The position numbers and the translations under genes are program-made. The notes beneath the pieces are model-generated. The model did no database searches. It saw nothing but the letters and a program-made list of their open reading frames with translations, and was not told the origin of the DNA. A DNA stretch of 64,000 nt, from assembly GCF_900109645.1 (NCBI RefSeq), contig NZ_FOBG01000001.1, forward strand, positions 2,896,262-2,960,261. The letters are read 5' to 3'. The stretch's first letter is position 1; every line of letters starts with the position of its first letter. Source of the stretch: Duganella sp. CF402 (GTDB taxonomy: Bacteria > Pseudomonadota > Gammaproteobacteria > Burkholderiales > Burkholderiaceae_D). This document shows, one piece after another, positions 38,756 to 48,522 of this stretch.

Positions 38756-39622
38756 ATGAGCTGGATTGAAAAACTTCTGCCGCCGCGTATCAAAAGCGGC
38801 GCCGCGCGGCAAGCCATACCCGCAGGCCTGTGGATCAAGTGCCCGTCGTGCGAGGCGGTGCTGTACCGCGCCGACCTGGAGGCCAACCTGCACGTCTGCC
38901 CGAAATGCAGCCACCACATGCGCATCTCGGCACGCGCAAGGCTGGACGCGTTACTCGACACCGGTGGCCGCCACGAAATCGGCCAGGAAGTACTGCCGGT
39001 CGATACACTCAAATTCAAAGGCACCAAGAGCTACACCGAGCGCCTCAAATCCGCGATGGAAGCGACCGGCGAAACCGATGCAATGATCGTGATCGGCGGC
39101 GCCATCATGTCGGTGCCGGTGGTGGTGGCCTGCTTTGAATTCAACTTCATGGGCGGCTCGATGGGTTCCGTGGTGGGCGAGCGTTTCGTGCGCGGCGTGC
39201 AGGCGGCCATCGACCAGCATGTGCCATTTATCTGCATCACCGCCAGCGGCGGCGCGCGCATGCAGGAAGGCTTGCTGTCGCTGATGCAGATGGCGAAGAC
39301 CACCGCCATGCTGGCCAGGCTGGCCGAGAAAAAACTGCCGTTCGTCTCCGTGCTGACCGATCCAACTTCCGGCGGCATCTCAGCCTCGTTCTGTTTTCTC
39401 GGCGACCTGGTGATAGCGGAGCCGAAGGCGCTGATCGCGTTCACCGGCGCGCGCGTCATCAAAAGCACCTTGGGCGTGACGCTGCCGGAAGGCTACCAGC
39501 GGCCAGAGTTCTTGCTCGAGCGTGGCGCCATCGACATGATCGTCGACCGCCGCGAAATGCGCACCGAACTGGCGGCCTTGCTGGCATTGCTGCTCGACCT
39601 GCCACGCGATGCGGTGGCGTGA
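38756..39622 (+). CDS. accD: Acetyl-CoA carboxylase carboxyltransferase beta subunit, divergent paralog
   Basis: 288-residue AccD, which with AccA moves CO2 from carboxybiotin to acetyl-CoA in fatty acid synthesis. The N-terminal zinc ribbon (CPSC, CPKC), the [17 protein letters not shown] segment and [13 protein letters not shown] site ([10 protein letters not shown]) are kept. It departs from usual proteobacterial Acc[19 protein letters not shown] has Ser205 where E. coli has Met203, and [16 protein letters not shown] replaces FAGPRVIEQTVREKLP. The usual accD site in Burkholderiales is beside trpA/folC, so this is probably a second copy. GGAGG precedes the ATG. A MerR regulator follows after 15 bases. 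Confidence 0.87.
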   Translation: MSWIEKLLPPRIKSGAARQAIPAGLWIKCPSCEAVLYRADLEANLHVCPKCSHHMRISARARLDALLDTGGRHEIGQEVLPVDTLKFKGTKSYTERLKSAMEATGETDAMIVIGGAIMSVPVVVACFEFNFMGGSMGSVVGERFVRGVQAAIDQHVPFICITASGGARMQEGLLSLMQMAKTTAMLARLAEKKLPFVSVLTDPTSGGISASFCFLGDLVIAEPKALIAFTGARVIKSTLGVTLPEGYQRPEFLLERGAIDMIVDRREMRTELAALLALLLDLPRDAVA

Positions 39623-39637
39623 AGTACACTAAAGCGC

Positions 39638-40654
39638 ATGAAAGCACTGAAAATCGGCGAACTGGCAGCGCGCTCCGGTCTTACCGTCCGCGCGCTGCAT
39701 CACTACGACAGCATCGGCTTATTGACGCCATCGGCGCGCGCCGATTCCGGCTATCGCTTGTACAGCCGCGACGACGTGGCGCGCCTGCACCAGATACAGG
39801 CGCTGCGCAAATTCGGCATGTCGCTGGCCGACATCGGCACCTTCCTCGCCAGTCCCGATGCACCGTTTGCCGACATCGTCGCGCAGCAGATCGATGCGCT
39901 GGACCGCCAGATCGCGCAAGCGACCGCGCTGCGCGAGCAGCTCTCGCAACTACAGCTCCAGATGAGCGGCGGCGATACGCCAGCGATGGAAGACTGGCTC
40001 TCCACGCTGGAGCACATGCACTTGTACGAGCAGTACTTCTCGCAAGAGGAATTGCGCCGCCTGCCGTTCTGGCAGCAGGATGCGCGCCGCAACCAGGCGT
40101 GGGGCGCACTGGTGAGCGCGGTGCGTGAACTGATGGCGCGCGGCGTGGCTGCCAACGATCCGCAAGCGGGCGCATTGGCGCAGCGTTGGATGCAGATGCT
40201 GGAACAAGACACCGGCGGCAATCCCGAATTCGCGTGGCGCATGACGGCGATGCTGGAGCAGGAAGCCTCCGCCCAGCGACTCACACGCATCACGCCGGAA
40301 CTCAAGCAGTATGTGGGCGAGGCCTTCGGCACTCACCGGCTGGCGCTGTACGCCAATTACCTGAGCGCCGCCGAAGTGCAGCACATGCGCGAACACGGCA
40401 GCAAGCACTTCCGCGAATGGATGGAACTGATCGTCACCGTGCACAAGCACATGGCAAGCGGCGTAGCGGCCAGCCATCCCTCCTCACACGCGCTGGCGTG
40501 CGAATGGATGCGCCTGTTCCGCCTGCGCGTGGGCGACGATCCGGCCACAGTGGAAAGAATCCGCGTCGCCCACGAACGCGAGCCGGCGCTGCTGCAAGGC
40601 ACTTGGGTCAGCGCCGCCATGCTCAACTACATCCGCACCGCCGCCGCTGCTTGA
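39638..40654 (+). CDS. MerR-family regulator with two TipAS-like domains
   Basis: 338 residues. The N-terminal MerR helix-turn-helix reads KIGELAARSGLTVRALHHYDSIGLL and is followed by the dimerisation coil (about 80-110). The rest holds two copies of a TipAS-like ligand domain: LYEQYFSQEELRRLPFW with MARGVAANDP (about 128-225) and LYANYLSAAEVQHM with MASGVAASHP (about 235-338). TipAL proteins normally have one such domain and bind thiopeptide antibiotics. It probably activates the MerR-type promoter in front of accD and so controls both genes. The ligand is unknown. Confidence 0.87.
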   Translation: MKALKIGELAARSGLTVRALHHYDSIGLLTPSARADSGYRLYSRDDVARLHQIQALRKFGMSLADIGTFLASPDAPFADIVAQQIDALDRQIAQATALREQLSQLQLQMSGGDTPAMEDWLSTLEHMHLYEQYFSQEELRRLPFWQQDARRNQAWGALVSAVRELMARGVAANDPQAGALAQRWMQMLEQDTGGNPEFAWRMTAMLEQEASAQRLTRITPELKQYVGEAFGTHRLALYANYLSAAEVQHMREHGSKHFREWMELIVTVHKHMASGVAASHPSSHALACEWMRLFRLRVGDDPATVERIRVAHEREPALLQGTWVSAAMLNYIRTAAAA

Positions 40655-40711
40655 CACCCGTTTGATCCAGCATAAAGTGAAAGTCCCTTCACCGTTCTAC
40701 GATGGTGCCTC

Positions 40712-41191
40712 ATGGACGATCATCTCAACAACCTCTACGACGCAGACTTTTACCGCTGGGTGCACCGCCAAGCGGAATTGCTGCAGGCACGCGACTTTGC
40801 GCGACTTGATCTGCCCAACCTCATCGAGGAAATTGAATCAATGGGCCAGAGCAAAAGAAATGCGCTTGAACACCGGATGCTGGTGTTGCTTACGCACCTG
40901 TTGAAATACCAGATGCAACCGGAACACATCTCCGGCAGTTGGACTGGCACGATAGTCGAGCAGCGTAAACGCATCCATAGACTATTGAAGAAAACGCCGA
41001 GCCTGCGCCGCACGCTCGATGACTGCATCGCCGAAGCTTACGCCGACATCGCCAATCGCCTGACCACCAAGGCCAAGCTGCCGCGCTCCTGCTTCCCAGA
41101 AAAGCTTGCCTGCACCAAGGAGCAATTACTCACACAGGACTTTATGCCGTGGACAACCGCCTCAACAAACGCTGCGAAGCCGATGCCCTGA
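40712..41191 (+). CDS. DUF29 family protein, first copy
   Basis: 159-residue cytoplasmic protein. DUF29 features seen are LYDADFYRWVHRQAELLQ, LDLPNLIEEIESMGQSKRNALEHRM and HLLKYQMQP. Function of the family is unknown. After the usual family end (LLTQDFMPW) it runs on for some 12 residues across the start of the second copy. Confidence 0.72.
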   Translation: MDDHLNNLYDADFYRWVHRQAELLQARDFARLDLPNLIEEIESMGQSKRNALEHRMLVLLTHLLKYQMQPEHISGSWTGTIVEQRKRIHRLLKKTPSLRRTLDDCIAEAYADIANRLTTKAKLPRSCFPEKLACTKEQLLTQDFMPWTTASTNAAKPMP

Positions 41192-41616
41192 TCTGGAGCG
41201 AGCAGCAGATCGCCCTGCCGCGCGCCGGCCAATTTGATCAGCTGGATCCGGAAAGCGTTATCGCCGTACTGGAGTACCAAGTGCAATCCGACAAAGAAGA
41301 GGTGGCACGCCGGTTGCGCAGTTTAATCACGTCATTGCTGAAGTACCAATTCCAGCCGCAACGCCGCTCGCGCAGCTGGGTAATGACGATCAATAGTCAT
41401 CGCAATAAAATCCAGCACCTGCTCCAACGGATGCCCAGCCTGCGATCACAATTGGACGAGTACGTAGCCGACGAGTACCCACGGGCGATACGCGATGCAG
41501 CGTGGGAAACCTGCTTACCGCCATCAACCTTTCCGCAAAAAAGTCCCTACACCACGGATCAAATCCTCGACGCCAATTTTTTTCCGGACCAAAACGAAAA
41601 AGCCGTTGATCCTTAA
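41149..41616 (+). CDS. DUF29 family protein, second copy
   Basis: 155 residues, clearly related to the preceding protein (WSEQQIALPRAGQFDQLD, SLITSLLKYQFQPQRRSRSW) but strongly diverged. The start is GTG at 41149, inside the first copy, giving a 43-base overlap in a different frame and probably coupled translation. Its stop lies within the hairpin that terminates the tRNA-Met gene on the other strand. Confidence 0.68.
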   Translation: MDNRLNKRCEADALIWSEQQIALPRAGQFDQLDPESVIAVLEYQVQSDKEEVARRLRSLITSLLKYQFQPQRRSRSWVMTINSHRNKIQHLLQRMPSLRSQLDEYVADEYPRAIRDAAWETCLPPSTFPQKSPYTTDQILDANFFPDQNEKAVDP

Positions 41617-41632
41617 CGGTATCAACGGCTTT
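41591..41632 (-). terminator. Terminator of the initiator tRNA gene, shared with the DUF29 3' end
   Basis: AAAGCCGTTGAT (41599-41610) and ATCAACGGCTTT (41621-41632) form a perfect 12-bp stem. On the minus strand it is followed by TTCGTTTT, as expected for a terminator of the tRNA. It may also stop the plus-strand DUF29 message, whose last codons it contains. Confidence 0.8.
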
Positions 41633-41638
41633 AGAATT

Positions 41639-41715
41639 TGGTTGCGGGGACAGGATTTGAACCTGTGACCTTCGGGTTATGAGCCCGACGAGCTGCCAGA
41701 CTGCTCCACCCCGCG
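41639..41715 (-). tRNA. Initiator tRNA-fMet (CAT)
   Basis: 77 bases with an encoded CCA end. Read on the minus strand it starts CGCGGGGTGGAGCAG, has the anticodon loop CTCATAA with the three G:C pairs of the anticodon stem (GGG and CCC) and ends CCCCGCAACCA. The unpaired C1-A72 and those G:C pairs are the marks of the initiator. Confidence 0.97.
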
Positions 41716-41727
41716 TCTGATGCCGTT

Positions 41728-41756
41728 ATTATAGGGCAGATCTGGAATTTAGGCAA
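41728..41756 (-). promoter_or_regulatory. Promoter of the initiator tRNA gene
   Basis: On the minus strand, -35 TTGCCT (41756-41751) and a perfect -10 TATAAT (41733-41728) are 17 bases apart. Transcription would begin a few bases before the tRNA 5' end at 41715. Confidence 0.8.
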
Positions 41757-41877
41757 TATCAATCCCGAAAAGAAACGCGATAGATCGGATAAATGCCGAG
41801 CTATCACTATTGCCGGCACGCCGCGCGGACGGCAATCGGTGTAAAGTAAGCATAAAACCGACTTGCTCAATTAGTTT

Positions 41878-42465
41878 ATGAAATTCTGTCCCGAATGCGC
41901 TTCCCCCGTCAGCCTGTCCATCCCGGCTGGCGACAACCGTCCCCGCTATGTGTGCACCAGCAGCAGCTGCGCCACCATCCATTACCAGAATCCGAAAATG
42001 GTGCTGGGATCGATCCCGGTCTGGGAGCGCGACGGCCAATTGCAGGTCCTGTTGTGCAAGCGCGCCATCGAGCCGCGCTACGGCTACTGGACGCTGCCAG
42101 CCGGCTTCATGGAAAACAATGAAACCACCGGCGAAGCCGCCCTGCGCGAAACCCAGGAAGAAGCTGGCGCCAATATCAAGCTTGGCAAGCTGTTCACCTT
42201 GCTGAACGTGGCACGCGTGCACCAGGTCCATATGTTCTACCTGGCCGAACTGCTCGACCTCGATTTCGCGCCCGGCGAGGAAAGCCTGGAAGTCAAAATG
42301 TTCACGGAGCAGGAAATCCCGTGGGATGACTTGGCCTTCCCGACCATCCGCACCACGCTGGAACTGTTCTTCGCCGACCGCGTCAACATCCGCGAAGGGG
42401 GCAGCTACGGCTTCCACACGCAAGACATTATCCGCAACATGCGCTCGGACCTCGACCCCACGTGA
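41878..42465 (+). CDS. NUDIX hydrolase with N-terminal zinc ribbon
   Basis: 195-residue pyrophosphohydrolase. The N terminus has a zinc-ribbon pattern (CPECASP and a later C-x6-C pair); the NUDIX box reads [23 protein letters not shown] over about 80-102, with the REXXEE core intact. Members act on ADP-ribose, NADH or similar compounds; the substrate is not certain. Its stop overlaps the GTG start of aat. Confidence 0.88.
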   Translation: MKFCPECASPVSLSIPAGDNRPRYVCTSSSCATIHYQNPKMVLGSIPVWERDGQLQVLLCKRAIEPRYGYWTLPAGFMENNETTGEAALRETQEEAGANIKLGKLFTLLNVARVHQVHMFYLAELLDLDFAPGEESLEVKMFTEQEIPWDDLAFPTIRTTLELFFADRVNIREGGSYGFHTQDIIRNMRSDLDPT

Positions 42466-43190
42466 TCCCCTGGCTCGACACCAACACGCCCTTCCCCGAC
42501 GTCGCCGAGGCGCTGACCAAGGACGCGCCGGGCTTGCTGGCGGCCGGCGCCGACTTGTCGCCGCAACGGCTGCTGATGGCGTACAAAAATGGCATCTTCC
42601 CGTGGTTCTCGGAAGGCCAGCCCATCCTGTGGTGGAGCACCGACCCGCGCATGGTGCTGCAAACGGAAAACTTCCGCATCTCCGATTCGCTGAAAAAGAC
42701 CTTGCGCAAGATTGAGCGCAGCCGCGAGGAAGGCGGCCGCTGGCAAGTACGCTTCGACTCCGCCTTTGAAGATGTGATGCGCGCCTGCGCCGCCCCACGC
42801 CGCGACGGCCCCGGCACCTGGATCTCGGAAGAGATCATCGCTGGCTACACCAGCCTGCACCGCATGGGCTACGCGCACTCGGCCGAAGTCTGGCTCGATG
42901 GCGAGCTGGTCGGGGGCGCCTATGGCGTCAGCATCGGCCGCATGTTCTATGGCGAGTCGATGTTCGCGCGCGTCACCGACGCTTCGAAGATCGCCTTATC
43001 CTATCTGGTGCGCTTCCTGCGTGACAAAGGCGTAAGCATGATCGATTGCCAACAGGAGACCGGCCACCTGGCCTCGCTGGGCGCATCGCCGATCCCGCGC
43101 GCGCAATTCATGGCGCATCTGCGCAACAGTATTGAATTGCCTCAGATCACCGGATGGGAACCAATTGCACCACTCGCGCCAGCCAGTTAA
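42462..43190 (+). CDS. aat: Leucyl/phenylalanyl-tRNA-protein transferase
   Basis: 242-residue enzyme of the N-end rule that adds Leu or Phe to proteins with N-terminal Lys or Arg, marking them for ClpAP. The segments [21 protein letters not shown] and [18 protein letters not shown] are family hallmarks. The GTG start overlaps the NUDIX gene stop by 4 bases. The other branch enzyme, bpt, follows. Confidence 0.95.
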   Translation: MIPWLDTNTPFPDVAEALTKDAPGLLAAGADLSPQRLLMAYKNGIFPWFSEGQPILWWSTDPRMVLQTENFRISDSLKKTLRKIERSREEGGRWQVRFDSAFEDVMRACAAPRRDGPGTWISEEIIAGYTSLHRMGYAHSAEVWLDGELVGGAYGVSIGRMFYGESMFARVTDASKIALSYLVRFLRDKGVSMIDCQQETGHLASLGASPIPRAQFMAHLRNSIELPQITGWEPIAPLAPAS

Positions 43191-43231
43191 GCTAGCATAA
43201 AGACCTGAACCCAACGCCAGATAGGACGTGC

Positions 43232-43960
43232 ATGACGCACCTGAACGACCTGCCTTTCGCGACGCTACAGTTTTATACCACGGCGCCCTACCCTTGCAGC
43301 TACCTTGACGCTCGTCAGGCCCGCTCGCAGGTGGCTACGCCTTCGCATTTGATTAACGCCGACGTGTATTCGGAGCTGGTCAAGAACGGCTTCCGCCGCA
43401 GCGGCATCTTTACCTACCGGCCCTATTGCGATGGCTGCCAGGCCTGCATTCCGGTGCGCGTGGTGGCCGACCAGTTCCAGCCCAACCGCACCCAGCGCCG
43501 CGCCTGGCAAAAGCATGGCGACCTGATCGCGGGCGTGGCCACGCTGTCCTTCTCCGATGAGCATTACGAGCTGTACCTGCGCTATCAAAGCCGCCGTCAC
43601 GCCGGCGGCGGCATGGACCAGGACAGCCGCGACCAGTACGCCCAGTTCCTGCTGCAAAGCCGGGTCAACACGCGGCTGGTGGAGTTCCGCGAGCCGGGCG
43701 GCACGCTGCGCATGGTCAGCATCATCGACGTGCTGTCGGACGGCCTGTCTTCGGTCTACACCTTCTTCGATCCCGATATGGAAGGCGCCTCCTACGGCAC
43801 CTTCAACGTGCTGTGGCAAATCGAACAAGCACGTGAACTGAAACTGCCTTACATTTATCTGGGCTACTGGATCAAGGAAAGTCCGAAAATGTCCTACAAA
43901 ACCAACTTCAAACCGCTGGAAGCCCGCATCAAAGGCGTATGGAGCGTGCTGGACGCCTGA
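43232..43960 (+). CDS. bpt: Aspartate/glutamate leucyltransferase
   Basis: 242-residue Ate1-related enzyme. In bacteria Bpt adds Leu to N-terminal Asp or Glu, completing the N-end rule set with Aat. The N-terminal Cys cluster reads [16 protein letters not shown], and the C-terminal [18 protein letters not shown] is typical. Often labelled arginyltransferase, but this bacterial subgroup transfers Leu. Confidence 0.93.
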   Translation: MTHLNDLPFATLQFYTTAPYPCSYLDARQARSQVATPSHLINADVYSELVKNGFRRSGIFTYRPYCDGCQACIPVRVVADQFQPNRTQRRAWQKHGDLIAGVATLSFSDEHYELYLRYQSRRHAGGGMDQDSRDQYAQFLLQSRVNTRLVEFREPGGTLRMVSIIDVLSDGLSSVYTFFDPDMEGASYGTFNVLWQIEQARELKLPYIYLGYWIKESPKMSYKTNFKPLEARIKGVWSVLDA

Positions 43961-43993
43961 TAAAATACGGGCGAACAATAACCAGAGCGCCCC

Positions 43994-45028
43994 ATGTCCA
44001 ACAAATTCCTGTATTCCCTGGCCCGTCCGATGCTGTTCTCGATGGACGCCGAAGCCGCCCACCACTTCACCCTGCCGGCGCTGAAACGCGCCGCGTCGCT
44101 GGGCCTGACCAAGCTGATCCAGCAACCGAAGGCCGATCCGCGCACCGTGATGGGCATTACCTTTAAAAACCCGGTCGGCCTCGCCGCCGGCCTGGACAAG
44201 GATGGCGCCTACATCGACGCGCTGGCCGATCTTGGCTTCGGTTCGATCGAAGTCGGCACCGTGACGCCGCGCGCCCAGCCGGGCAATCCGAAGCCGCGCA
44301 TGTTCCGCCTGCCGGAAGCGCACGCCATCATCAACCGCATGGGCTTCAACAACGGCGGCGTCGATGCGTTTGTCGCCAATGTGCAATCGTCGCGCTTCTA
44401 CCAGGACAAGGCCGGCGTGCTGGGCCTGAACATCGGCAAGAACGCCGATACGCCGATCGAGCGCGCCACCGACGATTACCTGCACTGCCTGGAGAAGGTC
44501 TACCCTTACGCCAGCTACGTCACCGTCAACATCTCGTCGCCGAACACCAAGAACCTGCGCCAGCTGCAAGGCGGCTCGGAGCTGGACGGCCTGCTGGCCA
44601 CGCTCAAGGACGCCCAGCTGCGCCTGGCCGACCAGCACAAGCGCTACGTACCGCTGGCGCTGAAGATTGCGCCGGACATGGATGGCGACCAGGTCAAGAA
44701 CATCGCCGACGCGCTGATCCGCCACAAGATCGACGGCGTGATCGCCACCAACACCACGCTCAACCGCGACGCCGTCACCGGCATGCTGCACGGCGCCGAA
44801 GCGGGCGGCCTGTCGGGTGCGCCGGTGTTCCAGTTCTCGAACACGGTGATCCGTTTGCTGAAGGCCGAGCTGGGCGATGCGCTGCCGATCATCGGCGTTG
44901 GCGGTATCATGCAAGGCTCGGACGCCAAAGTAAAAATGGACTGCGGCGCGCAACTGGTGCAGCTGTACAGCGGCTTGATTTACGCCGGCCCGGCTCTCAT
45001 CAAGGATTGCGCGGACGCCTTACGCTAA
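43994..45028 (+). CDS. pyrD: Dihydroorotate dehydrogenase (quinone), class 2
   Basis: 344-residue FMN enzyme of pyrimidine synthesis, attached to the membrane and coupled to quinone. Seen are [13 protein letters not shown], the [14 protein letters not shown] catalytic region with the active Ser, NTTLNRD and [11 protein letters not shown]. An N-terminal amphipathic extension marks class 2. Confidence 0.96.
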   Translation: MSNKFLYSLARPMLFSMDAEAAHHFTLPALKRAASLGLTKLIQQPKADPRTVMGITFKNPVGLAAGLDKDGAYIDALADLGFGSIEVGTVTPRAQPGNPKPRMFRLPEAHAIINRMGFNNGGVDAFVANVQSSRFYQDKAGVLGLNIGKNADTPIERATDDYLHCLEKVYPYASYVTVNISSPNTKNLRQLQGGSELDGLLATLKDAQLRLADQHKRYVPLALKIAPDMDGDQVKNIADALIRHKIDGVIATNTTLNRDAVTGMLHGAEAGGLSGAPVFQFSNTVIRLLKAELGDALPIIGVGGIMQGSDAKVKMDCGAQLVQLYSGLIYAGPALIKDCADALR

Positions 45029-45038
45029 AGGAGCGGAT

Positions 45039-46088
45039 ATGCAGAAGGTACAACTGGGTAACAGCCACCTGAACGTCACCAAGGTCTGCCTCGGCACCAT
45101 GACCTGGGGCGAGCAGAACACCGAAGCGGAAGCACACAGCCAGCTCGACTACGCAATCGAGCGCGGCATCAACTTCATCGACACGGCGGAAATGTACCCA
45201 GTGATGGTGCGCGCGGAAACCTCCGGGCTCACCGAGCGCTATATCGGCAGCTGGCTGAAGAAAAGCGGCATGCGCGACAAGGTGGTGATCGCCACCAAGG
45301 CCGCCGGTCCCAACGCCGGCATCACCTGGGTGCGCGGCGGCCGTGCGCGCGACTTCGACGCCGCCAACCTCAAGGCGGCGGTGGAGACCAGCCTGCAGCG
45401 CCTGCAAATCGAGCATATCGATTTATACCAATTGCATTGGCCGAGCCGCAACGCGCCCATCTTCGGCAACAATGTGTTCAATCCCAAGCAGGAGCGGCCG
45501 TGCATCGCCATCGAGGAAACGCTGGCCGCGCTGGGCGATCTGGTCAAGGAAGGCAAGATCGGCGCGATTGGCGTATCGAACGAATCGAACTGGGGCGTGA
45601 GCGAATTCATCAAGCAGTCGGAGATGAAAGGCCTGCCGCGCATTGCCTCCGTCCAGAACCTGTACAACCTGACGGCGCGCCATTATGAAACCAGCCTGCT
45701 GGACGAGACTTGCTTCCGCGAGAATGTCGGCCTGCTGGCATATAGCCCGCTGGCGTTCGGCCAGCTGACGGCCAAGTATCTGGACGACCCGAAGGCGCAT
45801 GGCCGCCTGACTATCTTCCCGCCGACCTGGAGTCCGCGCTACCTGCGGCCAGCGGTGGTGGAGGCGACCAGGCGCTACGCCAAGCTGGCGCGCGACAACG
45901 GCCTGACGCCGACGCAACTGGCGCTGGCGTGGTGCTACTCGCGCTGGTTCGTGGCCTCGACCATCATCGGCGCCACCAACCTTGATCAGCTCAAGCACAA
46001 CATCGATGCGTATGACGTCGAGCTGCCGCTGGACGTCATCAAACAAGTGGACCAGATCCACGCCGAGATCACCAATCCGGGTCAATAG
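45039..46088 (+). CDS. tas: Aldo/keto reductase (Tas-like)
   Basis: 349-residue NADPH-dependent reductase. The catalytic tetrad residues are visible: Asp and Tyr in INFIDTAEMYPV, Lys in VVIATKAAG, His in LYQLHWPSR. The sequence follows E. coli Tas closely (GTMTWGEQNTEAEAHSQLDYA). The natural substrate is unknown. AAAGGAG precedes the ATG, 10 bases after pyrD, so the two may be cotranscribed. Confidence 0.88.
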   Translation: MQKVQLGNSHLNVTKVCLGTMTWGEQNTEAEAHSQLDYAIERGINFIDTAEMYPVMVRAETSGLTERYIGSWLKKSGMRDKVVIATKAAGPNAGITWVRGGRARDFDAANLKAAVETSLQRLQIEHIDLYQLHWPSRNAPIFGNNVFNPKQERPCIAIEETLAALGDLVKEGKIGAIGVSNESNWGVSEFIKQSEMKGLPRIASVQNLYNLTARHYETSLLDETCFRENVGLLAYSPLAFGQLTAKYLDDPKAHGRLTIFPPTWSPRYLRPAVVEATRRYAKLARDNGLTPTQLALAWCYSRWFVASTIIGATNLDQLKHNIDAYDVELPLDVIKQVDQIHAEITNPGQ

Positions 46089-46182
46089 CTCGAAACTTGA
46101 ATATCAATAGTCAGAACCATTCGTGGGCAGCGCGGCTGCCCGCTGATAAGCTTTTGGCATTGATACTTCAAAGAGTTGACCC

Positions 46183-48522
46183 ATGCGCATACGTCCCCTG
46201 CTGCTCGCCAGCCTGATTTCCTCCATCGTCATCCCCGCGTTTGCGCAGCAAGCTGCCGATGGCGAACTGCAATCGGTCGTGGTCACCGGCACCTACGCCA
46301 AGAACCGCCGCACGGTCGATTCCGAATCGCCGGTGGACATCATCGGCGCGCGTGAGCTGCAAGCCAGCGGCTCCACCGAACTGGCCACCGTGCTGGGCCG
46401 GGTGCTGCCGTCGCTGAACTTCCCGCGCCCATCCGGTGCCGATGCCAGCGACGCGGTCCGTCCAGCCCAGCTGCGCGGCCTGTCGCCGGACCAGGTGCTG
46501 GTACTGGTGAACGGCAAGCGCCGCCATGCGTCGGCCGTGGTCAACGTCAACGGCACCCAGGGCCGTGGTTCCGCGCCGGTGGACTTGAACGCGATTCCGC
46601 TGTCGGCCATCGACCACATCGAGGTGCTGCGCGATGGCGCGGCGGCGCAATACGGCTCCGACGCGATTGCCGGCGTCATCAACATCATCCTGAAGAAAGG
46701 CGCGGCCGGCGGCGATGCCGAGATCGGCTTCGGCGAATACCAGGAGCGCGACGGCAAGCAAGTGTCGCTGCGCGGCTCGGCCGGCTTCAACCTCGGCGAT
46801 AACGGCTGGGTGCGCATCGCCGTGGACGCGGCCGACCGCGATCCGACCAACCGCGCCGGCGCCGACTACCGCTACCCGACCGACCCGCGCTACGGCCAGG
46901 TCAACCAACGCTTCGGCGATCCGGAAACCAAGCCGCGCGTGCTGTTCCTGAACAGCCAGTACCGCGTCAGCGACGACATCGACTGGTACGCCTTCGCCAA
47001 CTACGGCCAGCGCGACACCTCGGCCGCCGCCACCTGGCGCAGCTTCGGCCGCTCGACGATTTATCCGGAAGGCTTCCTGCCGCTGGAAAACAGCAAGTCG
47101 ACCGATACCTCGCTGGTAACCGGCCTGCGCGGCGAAGCCTCGGGCTGGCGTTGGGACGTGAGCCTGAACTACGGCCAGAATGAATTCAAGCTGGACCTCG
47201 ACAACACCGTCAACCTCGACCTGAAGGAAGCCAGCCCGACCCACTTCTACGCGGGCAAGCTGAAAAGCTCGCAATCATTGCTGAACATAGATGTGGCGCG
47301 CGATTATCCGGTGGAAGCCTTCACCGGCCCGCTGACGGTGGCGCTGGGCGCCGAATACCGCCGCGAGGAATATGAAATCGGCGCCGGCGATGTGGCCTCA
47401 TACAGCGGCTCTGGCGCGCAAGGCTTCTCCGGCTTCCGCGCGGTGAACGCCGGCAGCAACAGCCGCCATAACGAATCGGTCTACGCCAACTTCGAGGCGG
47501 AAGTGACCAAGCAATTCTCCGCCTCGGCTGCACTGCGCCACGAACGCTACAGCGACTTCGGCAACACTACCTCGGTCAAGGGCTCGACGCGCTACGCCTT
47601 CAACGACGCAGTCTCGCTGCGCGCGACCGCGTCGTCCGGCTTCCGCGCGCCGTCGCTGGCGCAGCAGTTCTACACCATCACCACCACCAATTTTTCGGTG
47701 GTCAACGGTGTGAACACGCCGATTGAAACCGGTACCTTCGCGGTCGGCAGCGCCGCCGCCGCTGCGCTCGGCGCGACGCCGCTCAAGGCCGAGAAAGCCC
47801 GCAACTACAGCCTCGGCTTGTTGGTGCAGCCGGCCCGCAACTGGACCGCCAGCATCGACGCTTACCGGATCGACATCGACGACCGCATTGCGCTGTCCGC
47901 CAATATGACGCTGAACCAGGCGCTGAAAGATACCCTGGCCAAGCAAGGCTTGCTGGTAGGCGCCGGCCGCTACTTCACCAACGCCATCGACACCCGCACC
48001 ACCGGCGTCGACGTGCTGAGCACCTATCGCTGGGAAACCAGCGGGGCCGGGCGTTTTGACTTTACCGCCGCGTACAACCACAACAAGAACAGCGTGGAGC
48101 ACGTCAACGCCAATCCAGCGATCCTGAGCGCCAACGGCTTGACGCTGATCGATCGCCAGACCGTCAATCGCCTGACGGCCGGCTCGCCCAAGGACAAGTT
48201 CAGCCTGGCGACGGATTGGGCGCTCGGCGACTGGGGCACGCGCGCCGTGCTCACCCGCTATGGCAAATTCACCGTGCCGCAGAATAACGCCACGCTGGAC
48301 CAGACCTACGATCCGCAATGGGTGCTCGATCTGTCAGCCAGCGTCAAACTGGGCAAGCAATGGCGCCTGAGCGTGGGCGTGGACAACGCGACCGACCGCT
48401 ATCCGGACCAGGTCACGTCGGCGGGCAACCTCAACAACAACGGCATCAACCCGTACAGCGGCTGGGCGCCGAACGGGTTCAACGGCCGCTACTACTACGC
48501 CAAGGCAGGCTTTACCTGGTAA
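46183..48522 (+). CDS. TonB-dependent outer-membrane receptor
   Basis: 779 residues with a signal peptide (cleavage about PAFAQ). The TonB-box/early plug region reads [11 protein letters not shown], the plug shows [20 protein letters not shown] and [21 protein letters not shown], and the barrel ends in the C-terminal strand YYAKAGFTW with the usual final aromatic residue. It would use the TonB-ExbBD system encoded at 24-26.5 kb. No neighbour hints at the substrate. A short hairpin (46125-46141) lies upstream. Its last 11 bases overlap the convergent MCP gene. Confidence 0.92.
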   Translation: MRIRPLLLASLISSIVIPAFAQQAADGELQSVVVTGTYAKNRRTVDSESPVDIIGARELQASGSTELATVLGRVLPSLNFPRPSGADASDAVRPAQLRGLSPDQVLVLVNGKRRHASAVVNVNGTQGRGSAPVDLNAIPLSAIDHIEVLRDGAAAQYGSDAIAGVINIILKKGAAGGDAEIGFGEYQERDGKQVSLRGSAGFNLGDNGWVRIAVDAADRDPTNRAGADYRYPTDPRYGQVNQRFGDPETKPRVLFLNSQYRVSDDIDWYAFANYGQRDTSAAATWRSFGRSTIYPEGFLPLENSKSTDTSLVTGLRGEASGWRWDVSLNYGQNEFKLDLDNTVNLDLKEASPTHFYAGKLKSSQSLLNIDVARDYPVEAFTGPLTVALGAEYRREEYEIGAGDVASYSGSGAQGFSGFRAVNAGSNSRHNESVYANFEAEVTKQFSASAALRHERYSDFGNTTSVKGSTRYAFNDAVSLRATASSGFRAPSLAQQFYTITTTNFSVVNGVNTPIETGTFAVGSAAAAALGATPLKAEKARNYSLGLLVQPARNWTASIDAYRIDIDDRIALSANMTLNQALKDTLAKQGLLVGAGRYFTNAIDTRTTGVDVLSTYRWETSGAGRFDFTAAYNHNKNSVEHVNANPAILSANGLTLIDRQTVNRLTAGSPKDKFSLATDWALGDWGTRAVLTRYGKFTVPQNNATLDQTYDPQWVLDLSASVKLGKQWRLSVGVDNATDRYPDQVTSAGNLNNNGINPYSGWAPNGFNGRYYYAKAGFTW

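Noticed and set aside
46125..46141. Hairpin GGGCAGC/GCTGCCC as a terminator of the aldo/keto reductase gene
   Set aside because: The stem is only 7 bp and is not followed by a T run; noted in the receptor entry instead.
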